DNA from: Actinomyces sp.
GTDB lineage: Bacteria > Actinomycetota > Actinomycetes > Actinomycetales > Actinomycetaceae
Direction of reading: 5' to 3'
Assembly (NCBI GenBank): GCA_022649165.1
Contig: JALCNR010000007.1
Span: forward strand, 62,001-126,000
Length of the DNA: 64,000 nucleotides
Position numbers and translations under genes: made by a program. The notes under the pieces were generated by a model that did not search any database, had not been told where the DNA came from, and saw nothing but the letters and a program-made list of their open reading frames with translations. Below, one piece after another: positions 36,661-45,767 of this stretch (positions are counted from its first letter, which is position 1; the number at the start of each line of letters is the position of its first letter).

Positions 36661-38161
36661 CGGGGGCAGCGTCACCAAGGCCGCCCTGTACGCGATGGAC
36701 GGCACGCTGATCGCGGCGCGTCCAGGCGACAACGTCCCGCTGCGGTCATCGGGCGGAGGCTGCACCGAGCGGGACATGGAGGCGCTGTGGTCCTCCAACG
36801 TCACGGCGATCCGGCGCGTCCTCTCGGCGGCAGGGGCGGCGGGACGCGACGTCGCCGCGGTCTCCGCGACCGGCCACGGCAACGGGCTCTACCTGGTGGA
36901 CGCGAACGGCAGACCGACCTGCGACGCGATCATCTCAACCGACGAACGGGCCGAGGCTCTCATCGAGCGATGGGTCGCAGACCCGCGTTTCGCCCGTGAC
37001 ATCCTTCCCCGGACCGCCCAGTCGCTGTGGGCGGGCCAGCCGCCGGCGCTGCTCGCCTGGCTGAAGGCGCACCGGCCGGAGGCCCTCGGGAGGGCGCGAT
37101 GGGCCCTGCTGGCATCCGGGTTCGTCCGAATGCGGCTGACAGGGCGGCCCACGGCCAATCTCTCCGACGCCTCCGGAACGAGCCTGTTCAATGTGCGGGA
37201 ACGGCGCTATGACCCGGCGATCCTCGACTACTACGGCATCGGGGACTTGGAGGGCCTGCTGCCTCCGGTCGTCGGCTCGGCGGAGCAGGCGGGCACCGTC
37301 ACCGAGGCCGCGGCCCGGGAGACCGGTCTGTCGGCCGGCACGCCCGTCGCGGGCGGCGTCTTCGACATCGCCTCCTCGGCGCTGGCCTCCGGCCTCGTGG
37401 AGAAGAACCGCCTGGCCATCGTCACGGGGACATGGTCGATCAACGAGTATGTCAGCAGCGCTCCGGTGATCGACCGGGACCTGTTCATGACCTCCATCTA
37501 CCCGACTCCGGACTCCTGGCTGATCACCGAGGGCTCGCCGACCTCGGCCGGCGTCTTCGAATGGTTCATCAACAACATTCTCGACCCGGCGGCACGCCTG
37601 GCCGGCGCGGCCGCTCCGGAGCGCCGGGACCTGTACGCCTCGGTCGATCGCCTCGTCTTCGACCCGGAGACGGAGGCGGGAAGGGTCCCGGTCTTCCTCC
37701 CCTTCGTGTTCGGGACATCGAAGTACCCCACCCTGAGGGGAATGCTCTCCGGCCTGGAGGCCTCCACCGCCCTCCCCCGCATCCTGCGCGCGGTGTACGA
37801 GGGCATCGCGTTCTCCCATCTCGACCACATCCGCCGCCTCGAACGCTTCCAAGAGCTCCCCGGCGAGGCCGTGTTCACAGGAGGGGTCGCCAACAGCCCC
37901 CAGTGGACGCAGATGTTCTCCGACGCCATGCAACGTCCGCTCCAGGTGGTCGAGGTCAAAGAGGCCGGGACTCTGGGGACGTCCATGGCGGCCGCCGCGA
38001 TGATCGGGGAGTACTCGGGCATCGTGGAGGCGGCCACGGAGATGTCCCCGGGATACGAGGAGTTCACACCGGACCCCTCCAAGGCTGCGCTCTACGCCGA
38101 CAGGTACGGGGCGTGGAACGAGGCCCTTCAGAAGGAGGCCGGTCGCCATGCCGCCGAGTGA
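36635..38161 (+). CDS. FGGY-family carbohydrate kinase
   Basis: 508-aa ATP-dependent sugar kinase. The N-terminal phosphate motif is IDDGGSVTKAALYAMDG (usual form GIDxGTxxxK), the substrate loop is SATGHGNGLYL, and the catalytic base is Asp244 in GGVFDIASSALASG. FTGGVANSPQWTQMFSD is the C-terminal ATP signature. Substrate may be a pentulose, polyol or similar; it cannot be told from LyxK, EryA or LsrK types by eye. ATG 36635 has GGAG eight bases upstream. It is cotranscribed with the aldolase, so the kinase product is a likely aldolase precursor. Confidence 0.87.
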   Translation: MKYILGIDDGGSVTKAALYAMDGTLIAARPGDNVPLRSSGGGCTERDMEALWSSNVTAIRRVLSAAGAAGRDVAAVSATGHGNGLYLVDANGRPTCDAIISTDERAEALIERWVADPRFARDILPRTAQSLWAGQPPALLAWLKAHRPEALGRARWALLASGFVRMRLTGRPTANLSDASGTSLFNVRERRYDPAILDYYGIGDLEGLLPPVVGSAEQAGTVTEAAARETGLSAGTPVAGGVFDIASSALASGLVEKNRLAIVTGTWSINEYVSSAPVIDRDLFMTSIYPTPDSWLITEGSPTSAGVFEWFINNILDPAARLAGAAAPERRDLYASVDRLVFDPETEAGRVPVFLPFVFGTSKYPTLRGMLSGLEASTALPRILRAVYEGIAFSHLDHIRRLERFQELPGEAVFTGGVANSPQWTQMFSDAMQRPLQVVEVKEAGTLGTSMAAAAMIGEYSGIVEAATEMSPGYEEFTPDPSKAALYADRYGAWNEALQKEAGRHAAE

Positions 38162-38915
38162 GGGAGGACGGTTCCTGGGCCGACGCGCCCTCGTGACCGG
38201 CGCCGCCACCGGCCTCGGACGCGAGATCTGCCGGCAGCTCCTCGACCAGGGCGCCTCGGTGGCGATGTCGCACCGCCCGGGCGGACACGTCGACGGGACG
38301 CAGGCGCTCGTGCGCGAGTTCGGTGCCGAGCGCGCCCTCGCTTACGGCGTCGATCTGGCGGACGCCACAGCGGTGCGCGAGTTCTTCGACAGCGCCCGAG
38401 CGGATCTGGGAGGCATCGACCTCCTGGTCAACAACGCCGGCATCTGGCCGAGCGGGGGCTTCGCCGACATCCCCGTCGACGACTGGGACTGGACCTTCGC
38501 GGTGAACTGCCGGGCGCCGTTCCTGCTGTGCCAGCGGATGATCCGCCAGGACAGGCCGGCGCTGACACGCAAGATCGTCAACATCACCTCCCAGGCGGCG
38601 TTCCACGGCTCGACCACCGGGCACGCCCACTACGCGGCGTCGAAGGCGGCCCTGGTGACGATGACGGTGTCCCTGGCGCGCGAGACGGCCGGATGCGGCG
38701 TCACCGCGAACTGCGTCGCCCTCGGAATGATGGACAGCAACATGGTCCACGACTCGATCGCGACGAGGAAGGACTACTACCTGAGCCGGATCCCCCTCGG
38801 ACGCATCGCGACGCCCGAGGACATCACCCCGGTGGTGTTGTTCCTGCTCGGCCCCGACAGCGACTACATGACCGGGGCGACCATCGACGCCACCGGCGGA
38901 ATGCTCATGAGGTGA
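38148..38915 (+). CDS. Short-chain dehydrogenase/reductase
   Basis: 255-aa classical SDR. The cofactor motif TGAATGLGRE is followed by NNAGIW. The catalytic Tyr162 and Lys166 lie in HYAASKAAL, with Ser in NITSQAAF. It probably oxidises a hydroxyl of the sugar or polyol fed into this pathway. The ATG overlaps the kinase by 14 bases, and GGAGG inside the kinase gene serves as ribosome site. Substrate not assignable. Confidence 0.88.
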   Translation: MPPSEGGRFLGRRALVTGAATGLGREICRQLLDQGASVAMSHRPGGHVDGTQALVREFGAERALAYGVDLADATAVREFFDSARADLGGIDLLVNNAGIWPSGGFADIPVDDWDWTFAVNCRAPFLLCQRMIRQDRPALTRKIVNITSQAAFHGSTTGHAHYAASKAALVTMTVSLARETAGCGVTANCVALGMMDSNMVHDSIATRKDYYLSRIPLGRIATPEDITPVVLFLLGPDSDYMTGATIDATGGMLMR

Positions 38916-38920
38916 GTGAG

Positions 38921-39922
38921 ATGAAGATCCTATGCATCGCGGACGACCTCATCCCGGAGGGCTATCTCGCGGAGGGGCTCGCCGAGACTCCCCCGTTGGC
39001 CGAGGCGGCCGAGATCCGCAGATGGCGTCACGACTCGATCGACGCCCTCCAGGCAGACAACCTCCGCATCGAGCAGGCAGGCCCGGAAGCCGTCGAGCTG
39101 CCCGCCGACATCTTCGAGGACATCGGGCGGTTCGACGCCGTCATCACGCAGTTCTGCCCGGTCCCGGCCTCGGTGATCGAGAGGGGGACGCGGCTCCGCG
39201 TCATCGGCGTCCTCCGAGGAGGCACGGAGAACGTCGACCGCGCGGCCGCGGCCGCCCACGGCATCCAGGTGATCAACACGCCGGGCCGCAACGCCGAGGC
39301 GGTCGCGGAGTTCACGCTCGGGATGATCCTCTCCGAGACGCGCAACATCGCGCGCTCCGACGCCAACCTGCGCCGAGGATCCTGGGACCGCGACTTCCCG
39401 AACGGCTCCGCGGTCCCCGAGATCGAGGGCAAGACCGTGGGCATCGTCGGCCTCGGCCAGATCGGACGCAGGGTCGCGTCATTCGTCCGGGTGATGGGCG
39501 CGACCGTCGCTTACTTCGACCCGATGGTCCCCCAAGCGGACGGGTTCGACCGCTACACCGATCTGACGGAACTCGCCGCGGCATCCGACATCCTGTGCGT
39601 CCACGCCAGGCTGACGCCGCAGACCCATCACCTCGTCTCCCGAGAGGTCCTGTCCGTCATGCGCCCGGAGGCCATCCTGGTCAACACCGCCCGGTCCGGC
39701 CTCGTCGACGAGGAGGCCCTCATCGAGGCGCTCCAGGGCGGACGCCTCGCAGGCGCCGCCATCGACACCTTCGACGTCGAGCCGCTGCCTCCCGACAGCC
39801 CGTTCCTCACGCTGAGGAACGTGACGCTCACCGCCCACCTGGCCGGATCGACCATCGACGCGTTCAAGAAGACACCGCGCCTCCTCGCGCCCCGGGTCCT
39901 CGACGCCTTGAGGGGAGAGTGA
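38921..39922 (+). CDS. D-isomer-specific 2-hydroxyacid dehydrogenase
   Basis: 333-aa NAD-dependent dehydrogenase related to phosphoglycerate dehydrogenase. NAD motif GIVGLGQIGRRVASF; catalytic Arg in RGGTENVD, Glu in FDVEPLP and His in LTAHLAGST. The ATG at 38921 lies five bases after the SDR stop. In this operon it may reduce or oxidise a 2-hydroxyacid product of aldol cleavage, or act on a phosphorylated sugar acid. A second, separate member of the family occurs at 60910. Confidence 0.88.
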   Translation: MKILCIADDLIPEGYLAEGLAETPPLAEAAEIRRWRHDSIDALQADNLRIEQAGPEAVELPADIFEDIGRFDAVITQFCPVPASVIERGTRLRVIGVLRGGTENVDRAAAAAHGIQVINTPGRNAEAVAEFTLGMILSETRNIARSDANLRRGSWDRDFPNGSAVPEIEGKTVGIVGLGQIGRRVASFVRVMGATVAYFDPMVPQADGFDRYTDLTELAAASDILCVHARLTPQTHHLVSREVLSVMRPEAILVNTARSGLVDEEALIEALQGGRLAGAAIDTFDVEPLPPDSPFLTLRNVTLTAHLAGSTIDAFKKTPRLLAPRVLDALRGE

Positions 39923-39926
39923 ACCC

Positions 39927-41177
39927 ATGAGCGTCATCAATGCCGTCATCGGCCTGGGCGCACCCGTCTTCATGCCCATCCTGTTCCTCGTCATCGGCCT
40001 CGTCTTCGGCCTGGGCGTCGGCAAGGCGTTCAAGGCGGGCATGCTCGTCGGAGTCGGCTTCGTGGGCGTGAACCTCGTCATCGGGTTCCTCCTGGACTCC
40101 CTGAGCGGCGCCACGAAACTCATGGTCGACCGACTGGGTCTCAACCTGACCGTCCTCGACGTCGGATGGGGCACGGCCTCGACCATCGGCTGGGGATCCC
40201 CGCTGGTGCCCGTCGTCGTGGTCGTTTTCCTCGCCCTCAACCTGCTTCTCCTGGTCCTCGGTATCACGAAGACGGTCGACATCGACATCTTCAACTACTG
40301 GATCTTCCTCCTGGTGGGAGCCGTCGCCTTCAGCGCCTCCGGGTCCTTCTGGGTGGGAGTCGGCGCCTGCGTGGCGGCCTTCGTCCTCGCGCTGGTCGTC
40401 GGGGACCTGATCGCGCCGTTCGTGCAGAGGCAGTACAACCTGAAGGGCGTCTCCTTTCCGCACTTCACCTGCCTGAACTTCGTTCCCATCGGCATCGCGG
40501 TCAACTGGGCCGTCGAGCGCACGCCTGGCCTGCGCAGGATCGATTTCAACCCCGAGTCGATCTCCAAGCGCTTCGGCGTGCTCGGTGAGCCGCTCGTCAT
40601 CGGCCTGGTCCTCGGCGTCCTCATGGGATTCGGAGCGGGATACGGCCCGGGCGAGGCCGTCGTCCTCGGCGTCGACGTCGCCGCGTCGATGTTCATCCTC
40701 CCCAAGATGATCGACATCCTCATCGAGGGCCTCACCACCGTTCGCGACGGCGCGGAGATCCGCCTCAAGAAGTGGTTCCCGAACCGGGAGTTCTACTTCG
40801 GCATGGACACCGCGCTGTTGATCGGCGAGCCCTCGGTGCTGGCCACCGGCGTCCTGCTCATCCCCATCGCGCTGCTCCTGGCGTTCGTCCTCCCCGGGAA
40901 CAAGGTGCTGCCGTTCGTCGACCTTCCCTCGTTGATGTTCCTCATGGCGTTGGTGACGCCGTTCTGCAAACGGAACATGTTCCGGATGCTGATCACCGGC
41001 ACGCTCGCCCTGATCCTCATCATGTACGCGGGCTCGGACATCGCGCCATGGTTCACGGGAGCGGCCGCCACCTCCGGGATCACGATCCCCGATGGCGCCA
41101 ACGAGATCACGAACCTCGTCGGAGGGGCGACGACCCCCATCGGCTGGCTCATCATCCGGCTCGCCGCGTTGTTCTGA
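39927..41177 (+). CDS. Galactitol-type PTS membrane component IIC, without IIA or IIB
   Basis: 416-aa multi-spanning membrane protein of the PTS-GAT family, about 10-11 hydrophobic segments. The motif GWGTASTIGWGSP and the later region SFPHFTCLNFVPIGIAVNW are typical of GatC-like subunits. The operon, and the whole window, lacks the partner IIA and IIB proteins. It follows the dehydrogenase by four bases with GGGGAG upstream. With an FGGY kinase in the same operon it could work as a non-phosphorylating carrier, or borrow IIA/IIB from elsewhere. Confidence 0.85.
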   Translation: MSVINAVIGLGAPVFMPILFLVIGLVFGLGVGKAFKAGMLVGVGFVGVNLVIGFLLDSLSGATKLMVDRLGLNLTVLDVGWGTASTIGWGSPLVPVVVVVFLALNLLLLVLGITKTVDIDIFNYWIFLLVGAVAFSASGSFWVGVGACVAAFVLALVVGDLIAPFVQRQYNLKGVSFPHFTCLNFVPIGIAVNWAVERTPGLRRIDFNPESISKRFGVLGEPLVIGLVLGVLMGFGAGYGPGEAVVLGVDVAASMFILPKMIDILIEGLTTVRDGAEIRLKKWFPNREFYFGMDTALLIGEPSVLATGVLLIPIALLLAFVLPGNKVLPFVDLPSLMFLMALVTPFCKRNMFRMLITGTLALILIMYAGSDIAPWFTGAAATSGITIPDGANEITNLVGGATTPIGWLIIRLAALF

Positions 41178-41217
41178 GGCCGTCGGCCACGATGGGAAGG
41201 GACCGGTCCCGCGGAGG

Positions 41218-43128
41218 TCAGAGCACCTCCACCGCGTGGACGATGCCGATAACCACGGCGACGGCGATCGTGGCGTATCCCGCGGACAGCAGCGCGAGCG
41301 GGGTGCGGACGGCCACGCCTGCGGCCGCCTCCGCCGGGCGATCCCCCTCGGGGAGGAGGTCCCACTCGCGCTCGACGGCGTCGGCGCGGCGCAGCGCGCG
41401 ATGCGCCACCGCCACGCCCGGCACCGCGGCCAGGATGAGGCCCCACACCAGCGGAGCCGGCATCGCCTCGGCGCTCCGGACGCCGCTGATCAGGGCGACC
41501 GCCTCGCAGGCGACGGCGACGACGGCGAGCGCGATGAGCACGCCGGCCACCCGCGTCGCGGTGCCGTGCGCCGGACGGGACCCGTCCCTCTCCGGCGCCG
41601 ACGACCGCGGCGAGGCCGCGCCGCCGTCCGGGGACAGTGCCGCGAGCGGATTGCGCGCGTGCGCCTCCAGCCGCACCCGGGAATGGGAGTACGAGTACCC
41701 GAAGTAGATCGCGAGCCCCACCATCAGCCACACGATGAAACGCAGCCACGTCTCGACGGCCAGGTTCGTCGTCAGCCAGATGCACAGGACACCCGAGAGG
41801 ATCGGCACCCACGGCGATCCGGGCACGCGGAACCCGCGCGGAAGGTCGGGATAGCGCCTGCGCAGCACGGGCACGGAGAAGCTCACCACGATGAAGGCGC
41901 TGAGCGTGCCGATGTTGATCATCTCCGAGAGCACGCCGACGTCGCCGACGGCCGCGATGACGGCGACGATGATGCCGCCGGCGATCTGGAGCCGGGCGGG
42001 CGTCCCGCGCGAGGAGGTGTGGGAGAGGCCCCGGGGCAGCAGGCCGTCGCGGCTCATCGCGAAGATCACGCGGGCCAGCCCCAGGAGGAGCACCATGATG
42101 ACGGTGGTCAGGCCGATGAGGATGCCGATCGTGATGGCGGTGCCCGCCCAGTTGGCGCCGACCAGCTTGAAGGCGGTCGCCAGGCTGGGGTCCTCGGTGG
42201 CGGCGAGATCCCGGTACGACACCATCCCCGTGACGACGATGGTGACCGCGATGTAGAGGACCGACACGAGCGCGAGGCCCCCGAAGATGCCGCGGGGCAA
42301 TGTCCTCTGGGGATCCCGGGCCTCCTCGGCGGTGGTGGCGACCACGTCGAAGCCGATGAAGGCGAAGAACACGAGGGCGGCGGCGCCGAACAGGCCGTAG
42401 ACGCCGTAACGCGTCGGCTCCGCGCCCGACAGCAGGCTCAGCAGGCTCTGGGTGAGGACGCCGCCGGCCGCCCCGTCGGTTGCGGGCTCGGCGGGCGGGA
42501 GGAAGGGAGAGTAGTTCGACACGTCGATGTAGGCGGCGCCGGCCACGATGATGAAGATCGTCACGGACACCTTGATGACGGTGAGCACGCTGTTGACGCG
42601 CGAGGTGAGCTTCGTGCCCAGGACCAGCAGCGTCGTGAAGAAGGCGACGATCACGACCGGAGGCCAGGCCACCGTCACGCCGCCCACCGCGAAGGTGGTG
42701 GGCAGGTCGACGTGGAGGAACTCGAAGACGCTGCTCAGGTAGATGCCCCAGTATCCGGAGATGACGGAGGCTGCCATCAGCATCTCGAGGATGAGGTCCC
42801 AGCCGATGATCCAGGCGACGAGTTCCCCGAGCGAGAGGTAGGAGAACGTGTACGCCGATCCCGACACCGGAACCGAGGAGGAGAACTCCGCGTAGTTCAT
42901 CACCGCGAGCCCGCAGATCACGGCCGCGATGACGAAGGAGAGGATGACCGAGGGGCCCGCGTACTCCGCCGCCGCCTGCGCGCCGACGGAGAAGATCCCG
43001 GCGCCCACCGCCACCGCCACGCCCATGACGGCGATGTCCCACACGCCGAGCTCGCGCCTGAGGGACCGGTCCTTGTCCTCGAAGTCCTCCTCGACCTGGT
43101 CGAAGCTCTTCTTGACGAGCAGGCTCAC
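41218..43128 (-). CDS. APC-superfamily amino-acid permease (cationic amino acid transporter type)
   Basis: 636-aa membrane transporter. The helix 1 motif AVAVGAGIFSVGAQAA is typical of the APC superfamily, and FFAFIGFDVVATTAEEARDPQRTLP is the CAT/YfnA-type signature. About 12 membrane segments are followed by a roughly 150-residue extension with two or three more hydrophobic segments after a Pro/Ser/Arg-rich linker. Start GTG 43128 with GGAG five bases upstream. It imports amino acids, possibly arginine, lysine or a branched-chain residue. It is followed 40 bases downstream by the convergent PTS gene. Confidence 0.87.
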   Translation of the reverse strand: MSLLVKKSFDQVEEDFEDKDRSLRRELGVWDIAVMGVAVAVGAGIFSVGAQAAAEYAGPSVILSFVIAAVICGLAVMNYAEFSSSVPVSGSAYTFSYLSLGELVAWIIGWDLILEMLMAASVISGYWGIYLSSVFEFLHVDLPTTFAVGGVTVAWPPVVIVAFFTTLLVLGTKLTSRVNSVLTVIKVSVTIFIIVAGAAYIDVSNYSPFLPPAEPATDGAAGGVLTQSLLSLLSGAEPTRYGVYGLFGAAALVFFAFIGFDVVATTAEEARDPQRTLPRGIFGGLALVSVLYIAVTIVVTGMVSYRDLAATEDPSLATAFKLVGANWAGTAITIGILIGLTTVIMVLLLGLARVIFAMSRDGLLPRGLSHTSSRGTPARLQIAGGIIVAVIAAVGDVGVLSEMINIGTLSAFIVVSFSVPVLRRRYPDLPRGFRVPGSPWVPILSGVLCIWLTTNLAVETWLRFIVWLMVGLAIYFGYSYSHSRVRLEAHARNPLAALSPDGGAASPRSSAPERDGSRPAHGTATRVAGVLIALAVVAVACEAVALISGVRSAEAMPAPLVWGLILAAVPGVAVAHRALRRADAVEREWDLLPEGDRPAEAAAGVAVRTPLALLSAGYATIAVAVVIGIVHAVEVL

Positions 43129-43177
43129 AGGCTCTCCTCAGCGTTCACGAATGATCGGCGCGGTGCGGCTGGCGGTC

Positions 43178-44359
43178 TCAGCCCGCCAGTCGGGCGCCCT
43201 CGACCAGGGACTCGAGCTTCGCCCACGCGATGGAGGGGTGGATCCTCCCGCCCAGACCGCAGTCGGTGGAGGCGATGACCCTCTCGGCGCCCACGGCGTC
43301 CGTGAAGCGGCGGATGCGCTGGGCGACCAGCTCGGGGTGCTCGACGACATTGGTCGAATGGGTGACCACGCCCGGGATGATGACCTTGTCCTCGGGCAGC
43401 TGGATCTCGTTCCAGATCGTCCATTCGTGCTCATGGCGGGCGTTGGCCGCTTCGAAGGAGTAGCCGCGGGCGCGGACCTGGAGGATCTTGTCGACGAAAT
43501 CCTTGAACGGGAGGTCCGTCGTGTGCGGCCCGTGCCATGAGCCCCAGCACACGTGCAGGCGGACCTGATCCTCCGGGATGCCTTCCAGGGCCCGGTTGAT
43601 GGCGTCGATGCGCACCTGGATGTAGTCGCGGTAGTCCTCGAGGGCCGGCTCGGGGTTGATCTGGTCCCAGGCCTCGGCCAGCGAGGGATCGTCGATCTGG
43701 ACGGTGAGGCCCGCGTCGGTGATGGCCTTGTACTCCTCGTGGAGGGCGTCGGCGCAAGCCTCGACGACCTCGACGTCGTTGGCGTAGTAGGCGTTCGAGA
43801 TGCGCGCCGCGGACCCCGGCGACAGAGCGGCGAGGAATCCGTCCGAGACGTCCAGGCCGTTGGCCGCCAGCGCGGATGTCAGCCCGGCGATGTCGCGGGC
43901 CACGGCCTCCTGCCCGATGTAGGTCAGCGGGCCCGTGATCGTGGGGAAGGCCGTGGCCTTCGCTCGGGCCGTGTGGATGCCGGAGTCGGGGTCGGTGTAG
44001 GCGTCGTGGAAACGCACCCAGTCGCGGCGCTGGGAGAACGGCGCGAGGCGCACGGCGCCCTCGGAGGCGGGCGGCGCCATCTCGAACCGGCCGTCGGTGG
44101 TCATCGACAGGCCCCCGAACCGCGAGAAGGAGTAGAACCACCATGCCCCGTAGTCCACGGACTCGGTCATGATGTGCCCGTACTCGCCGTCGTTGACGAC
44201 GTCCAGGCCGAGGTCGCGCTGCCGGCGGACCACCTGGTCGACGGCGCGCTGGAGGACTCCCGCGAAGGCCTCATCGCCGATCTCCGCGCGGCGCGCGTTG
44301 GCGTCGAGCAGCTCGGGAGTGCGCGGCAGAGAGCCGACGTGTGTGGTGCGGATGGCCAT
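43178..44359 (-). CDS. MetE C-terminal-domain-like methyltransferase
   Basis: 393-aa protein equal to the catalytic zinc domain of cobalamin-independent methionine synthase. It begins MAIRTTHVGSLPRT. Zinc ligands are His269 and Cys271 in LHVCWGSWHG, a glutamate in FEAANARHE and Cys367 in STDCGLGG. The folate-binding N-terminal domain of full MetE is absent, as in the YxjG/YxjH group, so the methyl donor is uncertain. AGGAGGACTG fixes the ATG. It is 49 bases upstream of the amino-acid permease on the same strand, which may bring in its substrate. Confidence 0.85.
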   Translation of the reverse strand: MAIRTTHVGSLPRTPELLDANARRAEIGDEAFAGVLQRAVDQVVRRQRDLGLDVVNDGEYGHIMTESVDYGAWWFYSFSRFGGLSMTTDGRFEMAPPASEGAVRLAPFSQRRDWVRFHDAYTDPDSGIHTARAKATAFPTITGPLTYIGQEAVARDIAGLTSALAANGLDVSDGFLAALSPGSAARISNAYYANDVEVVEACADALHEEYKAITDAGLTVQIDDPSLAEAWDQINPEPALEDYRDYIQVRIDAINRALEGIPEDQVRLHVCWGSWHGPHTTDLPFKDFVDKILQVRARGYSFEAANARHEHEWTIWNEIQLPEDKVIIPGVVTHSTNVVEHPELVAQRIRRFTDAVGAERVIASTDCGLGGRIHPSIAWAKLESLVEGARLAG

Positions 44360-44513
44360 CAGTCCTCCTCGGGGTGGCGCGAGTGGCGGCCGGCCCGATG
44401 TGCGCCCGGCCGCTGCAAGGGCCCACCCTATGCGGGTCGGGGACGCGGCGACGGACGGGTCCATCCAGTGATCCCCCGCCCGGAGCCCGAGTCGGCGAGC
44501 GATGGGCCTCCGA

Positions 44514-45758
44514 TCACGGGACGCCGCACTGGACGAGCCGGGCGGCCTCTACCGGCCGATCCCCGTCGGACGACGCCTCGGCGCTCAGCTCCCGGTCGGA
44601 GGCCGGAACGAACACGGCCTGACCGCGCCCGACGGCGAGGGTGTCCGGCGAGCCGTGGGCGCTCAGCCGCACCCGTCCGCCGAGCCCCATGACGATCCTC
44701 GGCCCCTCCCCCGGCACGACGACCCGGCCGTCGGCGGCGTCCAGCGTCGTCACCGACAGGTTGAACTCCTGGGCGGGCACGAGGAAGCGGTCGGTCGTCG
44801 CCGTCGGATGCTCGGGCGCGACGCGCACGGGCGGCAGGGCCGAGAACTCCGCGATCTCCACGAGCTGTGCGGCGTCGACGTACTTGTGGGTGAGGCCCGC
44901 GCGGATGACGTTGTCTGAGGCGGCCATGACCTCGATGCCGAGCCCCGACTGGTAGGAGTGGATCTGGCGGGGAGGGATGTAGACGACCTCCCCGGCGCGC
45001 AGCGACACGGGGTTCATGAGGAAGGCCACCAGGATCCCCGGGTCCCCCGGGTGGGTGACGGCGAGCTCCGACACCAGGCGGTCCGTGCGCTCCGAGGGCG
45101 ACGTCCCCTCCGCCAGGCGCTGGGCGCACTGCTCGCAGAACCCGGCGACCGCCCGCGGCGTGGCCAGCGAGTCCTCGTCGAACAGCCAGGCCGCCAGCGA
45201 GCGCAGCCCCCCGCGCACCGTCGAGAGGTTGAGCCGGCGGCGCAGGGAGTCCGCCAGGGGCCCTTCGAGCCCGCGGAGCAGCTCACGGGCCTTGCGCGGC
45301 ACGCGGAACCCGACCAGCGCCTCGAAGTCCGTGAGCGCGAAGACCATCTCCGGCTTGTGGTTCATGTCCTTGTAGGTGCGCCGAGGGTCGGTGCGCGCGA
45401 TGCCCAGGACGTCCTCGCGCAGGTAGCCCTCGCGCGCGATCTCCTTGGTCGGGTGGACCTGCAGGCTCAGGGCCTGCGCGGGTGCGATGAGCTTCATGAG
45501 GAACGGGAGATGCGGGCCGAAGGAATAGACGATGCCCGAGCCCAGCGCCGCCCGCGGGTCCTCCCGGATCCATCCGGCGAGCGTCTCCTCGTCCGCTGGG
45601 CCCTCGCCGGGCCGGTCCATCAGCGTCGGGCCGTCAGGGTGCCCGCCGAACCAGACCTCAGAGAGCGGACGGCCGTCGGTCGGCTCGCCCAGGAACGCCG
45701 GGATGGAGCCGCGCGACCCCCAGTCGTCGGCCTTGCGCCAGCCGATGAGACGTTCCAC
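44514..45758 (-). CDS. manA: Mannose-6-phosphate isomerase, class I
   Basis: 414-aa zinc enzyme interconverting mannose-6-phosphate and fructose-6-phosphate, supplying GDP-mannose synthesis and mannose catabolism. Zinc ligands sit in LSLQVHPTKEIA and the DMNHKPEMVFAL block; the active-site segment is YIPPRQIHSYQSGLGIEVMAASDNVIRAGL in two cupin parts. GTG start at 45758 with GAGAGG upstream. It links naturally with the GH38 mannosidase elsewhere in the window. It is nine bases downstream of rfbD. Confidence 0.94.
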   Translation of the reverse strand: MERLIGWRKADDWGSRGSIPAFLGEPTDGRPLSEVWFGGHPDGPTLMDRPGEGPADEETLAGWIREDPRAALGSGIVYSFGPHLPFLMKLIAPAQALSLQVHPTKEIAREGYLREDVLGIARTDPRRTYKDMNHKPEMVFALTDFEALVGFRVPRKARELLRGLEGPLADSLRRRLNLSTVRGGLRSLAAWLFDEDSLATPRAVAGFCEQCAQRLAEGTSPSERTDRLVSELAVTHPGDPGILVAFLMNPVSLRAGEVVYIPPRQIHSYQSGLGIEVMAASDNVIRAGLTHKYVDAAQLVEIAEFSALPPVRVAPEHPTATTDRFLVPAQEFNLSVTTLDAADGRVVVPGEGPRIVMGLGGRVRLSAHGSPDTLAVGRGQAVFVPASDRELSAEASSDGDRPVEAARLVQCGVP

Positions 45759-45767
45759 GGGGCCCTC

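Noticed and set aside
41199-41210. GGGACCGGTCCC palindrome as terminator between PTS and permease genes
   Set aside because: A 12-base palindrome with no loop cannot form a stable hairpin without losing its central pairs, and no U-tract follows.
41092-43278. Long open frame antisense to the amino-acid permease
   Set aside because: Opposite strand encodes a clear APC transporter; the antisense translation is Arg/Glu/His-rich with no domain.
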